From Anisakis pegreffii (taxonomy: Eukaryota; Nematoda; Chromadorea; Rhabditida; Anisakidae): a stretch of DNA of 64,000 bases. Positions 61,801 through 64,000 of this stretch are shown here, in pieces. The DNA is taken from the NCBI GenBank assembly GCA_035041965.1, contig JAPYMA010000114.1:1-64000 (forward strand). The letters run 5' to 3'. The translations under genes and the position numbers were made by a program. Under the pieces are notes generated by a model. That model worked only from the letters and a program-made list of their open reading frames with translations. It ran no database searches and was not told the origin of the DNA. Each line of letters opens with the position of its first letter. The stretch's first letter is position 1.

Positions 61801-63246
61801 AAACTACTCCAGGAAACATGTCTGTTTTCACATAGAATCAGATTTCGCTTCAAATCTTACTGTTAGGTTGATAAGATCAAAACGGCATTTCATTCTTACG
61901 CATTCGCAATTGAATGTGGAATATATTAAAGACTGTTCGCAACGGAACGTGCACAAGCTCAACATGTTCGTAAAATGATTTTGCGGGTTTCACATTTAGT
62001 TATGAGCAGAAAACAACAGAAGTATTGGGTACAGTAAAGTAAGATACCAAATAGTCTGCTAAAACGACTTACGAGGTCGGAGGAACGACTATGAATTCAT
62101 TTGGAGCGGATCTGAAGGTATATTGTGCAGAGTAATTTTAAGTGCTGAATAGGTCGTCAAAATAGTTTTAAATGGCTTGACGATTAATCATGATATCATG
62201 CCATTGGAATGTGCATTTAGTATAATGGAAAGTTGTTCTAGTTAATGGACACGCTGCTCAAATAATTCACGAGTTTCGGCGATTAATTATGGGTTCATGT
62301 CAGTGGAATGTGTTTCTAGTATTGGGTGGAGTAATTATAGGTGCTGCGATATGTAATAATAACTGGAAATATGGAATTGAGTATATAGCGATTTCTGATT
62401 GGGTTTTTTGCAGCAAATTTGATTTGGAATTTTTCTATTTAATTTTATTTCAATTATAGGGGCGTGCAGAGTAGTTCTAGTTGCTGAATTGGTTGTTAAA
62501 TTAATTTACGGGGATAAATTATCGATTGTATAATTTTATAAGTTGAGCGGGTTGCTCAACTATGCTGATCAACCCACTCAACATATAAAATTACGACGCT
62601 GAGGCAGTTAACTCTGAACTCATGGCAGTAAAATGGCATGCAGGTATGGCTCACACTTTGAGTAGTGTACGTATAGTATGACTATACATAAGTGTGGCAT
62701 CCAAAGCACGAGCCGTAACTGCATGAGCTAGTCGGCTGTGGGTATCCAAGACGGTGAGTCGCACTGCTTCTCGGCAAGAGAATGGGGTGAATGTTGTCTT
62801 CGGGAATGCGAGAGGACATTACACATCATCCACATCGATAGATGTCTTCTTCTTTTCTGAGCAGAAGACATCTATCGATTTGGAGAGCACAAAATGTGAC
62901 TTCGACGTGCTCAAAGAAGAAGACATCATGTCGAAACTGTCCTTGTTTGATTGATTCTTGAGCATCCTGCAAGAGATTGAGTTGAGAACAAGACGAAGAC
63001 ATTGGAAGCTTGTGTTGAGGTGAATAGTTAAGAATATAAACGTTGGTGATACAGTGGACCGAACCGCCGGATGTGGTGGTTGCAAGGAGTGAATATAGAA
63101 CTTATGATTGGGAATGACTGGACGATTGTGCAAGTCAATGGATGCTGCCACTGATTTGCGAAGTGTCTGGCTCATAGAGGTGGCGGTTGGCGGTCGAGGT
63201 CGTGGTGAAATGATTTGTTGATTATGCTCCGTTAGATGAGATGGAG
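10663..63246 (-). CDS. tir-1: SARM1/TIR-1 orthologue: NAD+-cleaving adaptor with ARM, SAM and TIR domains
   Basis: The family cleaves NAD+ through its TIR domain, held inactive by the ARM repeats and assembled through tandem SAM domains. In C. elegans TIR-1 acts upstream of the NSY-1/SEK-1/PMK-1 p38 cascade in immunity and AWC fate; in vertebrates SARM1 drives axon loss. I assembled 19 coding exons on the minus strand, all GT-AG and phase-consistent. With translation from the Met at 63175 the product is 1,209 residues: Ser/Pro-rich N-terminus (1-202), Pro/Ser/Thr linker (203-476), ARM domain (about 477-840), SAM1 (about 842-912), SAM2 (about 913-985), TIR (about 998-1145), Ser/Thr tail. TIR landmarks: [36 protein letters not shown], and the catalytic Glu of CEDWIHKE. 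Further 5' exons could lie beyond the window. Family identity is near certain; exons upstream of 36086 rest mainly on splice phase and codon quality. Confidence 0.96.
10910..11128 (-). CDS. tir-1: tir-1 exon: C-terminal third of TIR domain
   Basis: Acceptor AATTTCAG, donor CAA/GTGTGT, 73 codons in phase 0. It encodes [20 protein letters not shown] through [20 protein letters not shown] and [13 protein letters not shown], matching TIR strand D/E and the last helix of SARM1. Reading through the donor would add a short tail ending at a stop at 10856-10858, which I treat as intron retention. Confidence 0.97.
11291..11446 (-). CDS. tir-1: tir-1 exon: TIR core with catalytic glutamate
   Basis: Acceptor GTATTTCAG, donor GTACAT, 52 codons in phase 0. 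[20 protein letters not shown] covers the BB-loop side and [16 protein letters not shown] the next strand. The exon ends with NCEDWIHKE; by alignment its final Glu is the family's catalytic residue (Glu642 in human SARM1), so the enzyme looks active. The catalytic codon is the last one before the splice site. Confidence 0.98.
11749..11882 (-). CDS. tir-1: tir-1 exon: SAM-TIR linker and start of TIR
   Basis: Acceptor CTTTTTCAG, donor AAG/GTTGTT. After the split Asp codon it reads [15 protein letters not shown] and then [19 protein letters not shown] and [10 protein letters not shown]. It contains the first TIR strand and the nucleotide-binding RR segment, and is nearly identical to C. elegans TIR-1. 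Confidence 0.97.
12092..12299 (-). CDS. tir-1: tir-1 exon: SAM2 domain
   Basis: Acceptor GTTTATAG, donor [27 protein letters not shown] begins the second SAM fold, followed by [26 protein letters not shown] and [16 protein letters not shown] domains of this family form the octameric ring. The 208-base length leaves phase 1, completed as Asp by the next exon. Confidence 0.96.
12300..13435. other. tir-1 intron, 1.1 kb
   Basis: AT-rich, no conserved frame or strong repeat. It separates the two SAM domains. Confidence 0.8.
13436..13588 (-). CDS. tir-1: tir-1 exon: second half of SAM1
   Basis: Acceptor AATTGTAG, donor AAG/GTTGGT, 51 codons in phase 0. It encodes [20 protein letters not shown] and then the [11 protein letters not shown] and [13 protein letters not shown] helices, a close match to SARM1 SAM1 (human: VDGDLLLRLTEEEL). 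Confidence 0.97.
13589..15135. other. tir-1 intron, 1.5 kb
   Basis: AT-rich DNA. A minus-strand frame at 14191-14481 has no splice or family support. Nothing else identifiable. Confidence 0.75.
15136..15303 (-). CDS. tir-1: tir-1 exon: last ARM helix and start of SAM1
   Basis: Acceptor AATTTCAG, donor AAG/GTGAAT, 56 codons. [20 protein letters not shown] and [15 protein letters not shown] close the ARM domain; [15 protein letters not shown] opens SAM1. It matches human SARM1 GAIQSLKRLV and LGEEVP. Confidence 0.97.
15304..25645. other. tir-1 intron, 10.3 kb
   Basis: A very large intron, AT-rich, with scattered simple repeats (for example ATA/TAG triplets near 17240-17300). Open frames on either strand are under 110 codons with no family resemblance. 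The plus-strand frame 22350-22532 starts with a signal-peptide-like stretch but overlaps a longer minus-strand frame and is probably chance. Confidence 0.7.
24359..24376. repeat. TCTAG pentamer microsatellite
   Basis: Three and a half copies of TCTAG in tandem inside a tir-1 intron. Confidence 0.8.
25646..25757 (-). CDS. tir-1: tir-1 exon: ARM repeat
   Basis: Acceptor TTTTAAG, donor CAG/GTTATT. After the split Arg codon it reads [20 protein letters not shown] and [17 protein letters not shown], matching the C. elegans TIR-1 ARM helix around EAKSVAAFHF. Phase 1 start and phase 0 end fit both neighbours. Confidence 0.96.
25758..28136. other. tir-1 intron, 2.4 kb, containing a long perfect-type hairpin
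   Basis: Mostly unremarkable AT-rich DNA, except for the inverted repeat at 27476-27554. Short open frames at 26562-26788 in all three plus frames are Gln/Ser-rich but lack family support. Confidence 0.7.
27476..27554. repeat. 34-bp inverted repeat with 11-base loop
   Basis: The arm 27476-27509 and the reverse complement of 27521-27554 agree at 33 of 34 positions (one C/T difference). The loop is 27510-27520. Such a stem would fold as RNA on either strand. It lies in a tir-1 intron and could be a microRNA or siRNA hairpin precursor, a fold-back element remnant, or a template-switch product. Confidence 0.85.
28137..28363 (-). CDS. tir-1: tir-1 exon: ARM repeats
   Basis: Acceptor CATTTAG, donor GTG AG/GTTGGT, 227 bases. 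It encodes [20 protein letters not shown], then the [17 protein letters not shown] helix, [15 protein letters not shown] and [13 protein letters not shown]. This is the segment conserved with SARM1 SGTLALVEPLVASL. It ends two bases into the Arg codon finished by the next exon. Confidence 0.97.
29002..29049. repeat. Perfect 24-bp tandem duplication
   Basis: Two identical 24-base units, 29002-29025 and 29026-29049, starting CTTTTGTTGACTTT. Perfect identity implies recent origin. Confidence 0.9.
29807..29856. repeat. Imperfect 22-bp hairpin
   Basis: Arms 29807-29828 and 29835-29856 pair at 19 of 22 positions around a six-base loop. Confidence 0.6.
30994..31144 (-). CDS. tir-1: tir-1 exon: ARM repeat
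   Basis: Acceptor TTTTTCAG, donor AAG/GTCGGT. It encodes [20 protein letters not shown], then [20 protein letters not shown] and a Lys-rich [10 protein letters not shown], matching SARM1 LRHCALALGNCAL. Phase 1 to phase 0. Confidence 0.97.
31145..32002. other. tir-1 intron, 0.86 kb
   Basis: AT-rich; open frames here are Lys/Ser/Ile-rich and overlap on both strands. No supported gene. Confidence 0.8.
32003..32192 (-). CDS. tir-1: tir-1 exon: ARM repeats
   Basis: Acceptor CAATTGCAG, donor TAC AG/GTTCGT. It encodes [36 protein letters not shown] and [17 protein letters not shown], aligning with SARM1 AARLLEQILVAENRD and HMFKHSEE. Both ends split codons and both are completed correctly (Val before, Arg after). 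Confidence 0.97.
32365..32671 (-). CDS. tir-1: tir-1 exon: N-terminal ARM helices with allosteric-site region
   Basis: Acceptor GTTTAAAG, donor CCA G/GTTTCT, 307 bases. After a variable [13 protein letters not shown] start it enters the ARM fold: [38 protein letters not shown] and [18 protein letters not shown]. The Trp in KAWMFP aligns with human Trp103 of the NAD+/NMN regulatory pocket. The position of human Arg110 is His here. Confidence 0.96.
32672..33678. other. tir-1 intron, 1.0 kb
   Basis: AT-rich, no supported gene or notable repeat. Confidence 0.8.
33679..33825 (-). CDS. tir-1: tir-1 exon: Ser/Pro linker before ARM
   Basis: Acceptor GCCTTCAG, donor CAG/GTTTGT, 49 codons in phase 0: [20 protein letters not shown], then [20 protein letters not shown] and GRLNLFQ. 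It is a linker not present in vertebrate SARM1; splice sites and phase on both sides support it. Confidence 0.9.
33826..35264. other. tir-1 intron, 1.4 kb, containing a perfect 35-bp hairpin
   Basis: Apart from the inverted repeat at 34256-34336 and ATT/AAT-like triplets near 34790-34870, nothing is recognisable. Confidence 0.75.
34256..34336. repeat. Perfect 35-bp inverted repeat with 11-base loop
   Basis: The arm 34256-34290 is the exact reverse complement of 34302-34336, with loop 34291-34301. The loop (TTTCGACCGAT) nearly repeats the end of the left arm (TTCGACCGATGG), which fits origin by template switching. Arm and loop sizes match the hairpin at 27476 almost exactly. Confidence 0.95.
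35265..35348 (-). CDS. tir-1: tir-1 exon: Ser/Pro linker, 28 codons
   Basis: Acceptor CATTTTAG, donor AAG/GTTTTT, phase 0 at both ends: [20 protein letters not shown] and MEPSTSRK. It joins smoothly to [11 protein letters not shown] of the next exon. Confidence 0.85.
35495..36086 (-). CDS. tir-1: tir-1 exon: large Pro/Ser/Thr-rich linker
   Basis: The longest exon (592 bases). Acceptor GTACTTCAG, donor GAT/GTAAGT, phase 1 to 0. It starts acidic ([20 protein letters not shown]), then has a proline run ([14 protein letters not shown]), a long Thr/Ser/Ile stretch, and ends [20 protein letters not shown]. Low-complexity composition suggests a disordered region. It is shared by both proposed N-terminal forms. 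Confidence 0.92.
39610..39969 (-). other. Unassigned open frame, possible exon
   Basis: A 119-codon frame whose central part (about 39690-39930) is richer in GC than the surrounding intron and has balanced composition: [40 protein letters not shown] recognise no family. Possible acceptors exist near 39925-39935, but no good donor gives the phase needed to join the tir-1 exon at 36086. It may be an alternative exon, a terminal exon of another gene or a decayed element. Confidence 0.25.
43081..43220 (-). CDS. tir-1: tir-1 alternative first exon (short isoform)
   Basis: A minus-strand frame with good coding character, richer in GC than its surroundings, ends TTC TC/GTAAGA, a strong donor in phase 2. 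Joined to the exon at 36086 it reads [15 protein letters not shown] then [13 protein letters not shown] without a break, phase-matched exactly like the upstream exon at 49495. Candidate start codons are at 43220 (MQLHHCRVG) and 43163 ([14 protein letters not shown]). No acceptor of quality precedes it, which fits a first exon with its own promoter. C. elegans tir-1 also makes isoforms with different N-termini. Which Met is used is open. Confidence 0.65.
48609..48666. repeat. AAT simple repeat
   Basis: Imperfect (AAT)n run, nearly pure at 48649-48664. Confidence 0.85.
49495..49637 (-). CDS. tir-1: tir-1 exon: N-terminal Ser/Thr/Arg-rich region
   Basis: Acceptor AAATTACAG, donor GGA AG/GTTCGT, 143 bases. 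It encodes [40 protein letters not shown] and ARRSPLG. The closing AG plus G of the next exon makes Arg. The RRSP and RRST stretches look like basophilic kinase sites, which is inference. Confidence 0.88.
49638..50612. other. tir-1 intron, 1.0 kb
   Basis: Contains a G-rich run (about 49733-49757) and a telomere-like AAGCCT/TTAGGC tract at 50091-50136. Confidence 0.75.
50091..50136. repeat. Telomere-like TTAGGC/GCCTAA tract
   Basis: TTTAGGCTTAG followed within 11 bases by AGGCTAAGCCTAAGCCT in the opposite orientation. The nematode telomere repeat is TTAGGC. Confidence 0.5.
50613..50798 (-). CDS. tir-1: tir-1 exon: acidic Ser-rich N-terminal region
   Basis: Acceptor TTTCATTAG, donor ACG/GTAAAT, 62 codons in phase 0: [40 protein letters not shown], then Pro/Ser-rich to PSKNYFSAT. 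It is higher in GC than its flanks and in phase with both neighbours. No named domain. Confidence 0.88.
51407..51790 (+). other. Orphan 127-codon open frame
   Basis: The longest plus-strand frame inside the tir-1 introns: starts [20 protein letters not shown] and ends [14 protein letters not shown] at the edge of the AAGCCT tract. Composition is protein-like, but I recognise no family and no splice context. It may be chance or part of a decayed element. Confidence 0.2.
51781..51926. repeat. Degenerate AAGCCT/AACCTC hexamer tract
   Basis: About 24 hexamer-like units such as AGCCTAA, AACCTC and AGCCTG, ending in a clean AAGCCTAAGCCTAAG. Resembles decayed nematode telomeric repeat. Confidence 0.6.
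51995..52172. repeat. Degenerate minisatellite, units of about 17 bases
   Basis: Repeated GG(G/A)GGCAGTTATC-like units, including GGGGATAGTTATC and GGAGGCAGTTATC, in unusually GC-rich DNA. Units vary in length and sequence, so the array is old or only loosely tandem. Confidence 0.55.
56675..56733. repeat. Degenerate CTAAGC/CCTAAA tract
   Basis: Short run with TCTAAGCTGAGACCTAAAC and AGGTCTAAGCC, related to the tracts at 50091, 51781 and 60700. Confidence 0.45.
56741..56980 (+). other. Orphan 79-codon open frame next to a hexamer tract
   Basis: Starts [20 protein letters not shown], includes [17 protein letters not shown] and ends [11 protein letters not shown]. Composition is unusually protein-like for this intron, with three Cys in a short span and a charged helix at the end. 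No family recognised and no clear splice sites. Confidence 0.25.
59265..60225. repeat. Decayed repeat cluster with a 67-bp duplicated block
   Basis: The blocks 59265-59331 and 60159-60225 match at 60 of 67 positions. Between them are three palindromic GTGGCCACCG sites (59662, 59963, 60074), a 29-base tandem duplication (60009-60037 and 60038-60066) and several GAAACTTCC-type motifs. One block has an in-frame stop relative to the other, so it is not a functional gene copy. Confidence 0.6.
60700..60730. repeat. Short AAGCCT tract
   Basis: AAGCCTCGAG followed by GAGCCTAAGCCTAGCTC; same motif family as the longer tracts upstream. Confidence 0.45.
62531..62593. repeat. 24-bp hairpin with 15-base loop
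   Basis: Arms 62531-62554 and 62570-62593 pair at 22 of 24 positions. It lies in the intron just downstream (in the tir-1 sense) of the exon at 62825. Confidence 0.8.
62825..62966 (-). CDS. tir-1: tir-1 exon: Ser/Lys-rich N-terminal region
   Basis: Acceptor TCTCTTGCAG, donor GAT GAT/GTGTAA, 142 bases. After the split Thr codon it reads [40 protein letters not shown] and TSIDVDD. Phase 1 start and phase 0 end fit both neighbours. A second frame is open over most of it (starting DAQESIKQG) but ends at a stop before the donor. A 17-bp inverted repeat (62834-62850 with 62863-62879) lies inside the exon. Confidence 0.75.
63042..63246 (-). CDS. tir-1: tir-1 most upstream exon seen
   Basis: The frame reads [60 protein letters not shown] and VRSTVSPT, ending AC/GTTTAT in the phase needed by the next exon; the intron between is only 75 bases. 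The 5' boundary is uncertain. The AATAG at 63247-63248 is a poor acceptor with little pyrimidine before it, and an in-frame TAA lies just upstream. The exon may instead be a first exon starting at the Met at 63175. Confidence 0.6.
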
Positions 63247-64000
63247 CTATTTATGCTCTCCTGGTCGCGATATGATTTCGACGTGTTCAGATGAATTCTA
63301 CAGCATCGATTGGTTCAGTTTTTGACTAATTGTGAGGCTTATACTGTATCAAATGGTATATATTTGACGAAGGTCGACTGCAATCCAATATTACCAAATC
63401 TATGCCAGATTTCAGAACTTTGTATTTTTTGACAAGTTTCAGCCTCTTTCCCAAACTTTGACAATGGCCATTCTGAGGCCACCCTTAGAATTCAGCCTTA
63501 AATAGATGTACAGATTGTCAACATACAAATGAGCGGTGGCTAAGCATTGAACTTAATTAAGTGTTATGGATGGTGTTTGTTGAATGGAGTGGCCTGAGCT
63601 TTCAAATGCTCTTTCTGAAATAGAGGGTGAAGTGATGTTCAACTTGACCAATCCACCGTTCCAGCTCTCATCGTTCTTGCACTGTGATGTTCACGAATTT
63701 CCTTACTCAGTTCTTAGTTGATAAGAAGAAAGAGCAGCATGTACATTCAGAAGCGTTGTTTTAAGTACTGTCTAAGATTTCGATATGAAGGCTGGCCCAT
63801 GGCCGCCTGAGGAGAAATTGAGATATTTTTTATGGATATTTTATATTCTATATGAAACAGAAAATTGAGCAGAGTTCCAGATGATAGCCTTTCCTATGCA
63901 TATCACTGATTTCCGAACAATGATGCTCGTTTGAGCTTATTGATCTCACCGTAGGATATACATGCTCATGCATGAAACTTCATATCATAAACGTTCTATT
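63247..64000. other. Upstream of the known tir-1 exons
   Basis: No further exon could be assigned. A short minus-strand frame near 63800 (MGQPSYRNLRQ) has no phase-compatible donor. The region may be promoter, 5' UTR or intron. Confidence 0.5.

Larger units (their letters stand above)
50799..62824. other. tir-1 intron, 12.0 kb, repeat-rich
   Basis: Holds AAGCCT tracts (51781-51926, 56675-56733, 60700-60730), a 17-base-unit degenerate array (51995-52172), a decayed repeat cluster (59265-60225), a long hairpin (62531-62593) and orphan plus-strand frames at 51407-51790 and 56741-56980. No gene with known homology. Confidence 0.7.

Noticed and set aside
62850..62966. Alternative frame in the exon at 62825 (starting DAQESIKQG)
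   Set aside because: It reaches a stop before the donor and does not match the phase of the exon at 50798; the SSSLSTSK frame does.

Overview
This window is nuclear DNA of a nematode. Two conserved multi-exon genes were rebuilt from spliced reading frames. Their protein sequences match the nematode forms of SRPK (SPK-1 type) and SARM1 (TIR-1 type) more closely than the vertebrate ones. Exons are short (50-600 bp) with TTTCAG-type acceptors, and they sit in AT-rich DNA full of ATT/AAT runs. Several introns exceed 10 kb, far larger than in Caenorhabditis and more like large parasitic nematodes. The species cannot be named from sequence alone.

Left part (1-4192, + strand): the 3' half of an SR-protein kinase gene. 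It covers the end of the variable spacer insert, the second kinase half-domain from the DLG motif onward, and an acidic C-terminal tail. The N-lobe and start lie off the left edge. The stretch 41-2089 is intron-like, with a GC-rich island and two diverged copies of a dispersed repeat.

Middle-left (4193-10584): about 6.4 kb between two tail-to-tail genes, with simple repeats and no convincing gene.

Rest of the window (10585-63246, - strand): one tir-1/SARM1 orthologue spread over more than 52 kb. I place 19 coding exons, and every junction keeps reading phase. In order they encode a Ser/Pro-rich N-terminal region, a Pro/Ser/Thr-rich linker, the ARM-repeat domain, two SAM domains, a TIR domain with its catalytic glutamate, and a Ser/Thr-rich tail. 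If translation starts at the Met at 63175 the product is 1,209 residues. An extra exon at about 43081-43220 begins with Met codons and ends in the right phase to splice onto the exon at 36086. It is a likely second promoter giving a shorter isoform. The SARM1/TIR-1 family cleaves NAD+ and, in C. elegans, acts upstream of the NSY-1/SEK-1/PMK-1 kinases in immunity, neuronal fate and axon degeneration.

The introns hold long hairpins with very well matched arms (27476-27554, 34256-34336, 62531-62593), degenerate AAGCCT/TTAGGC telomere-like tracts (50-61 kb), a decayed repeat cluster (59.2-60.2 kb) and a few orphan open frames. No tRNA, rRNA, CRISPR, insertion sequence or other mobile element with recognisable coding capacity was seen.
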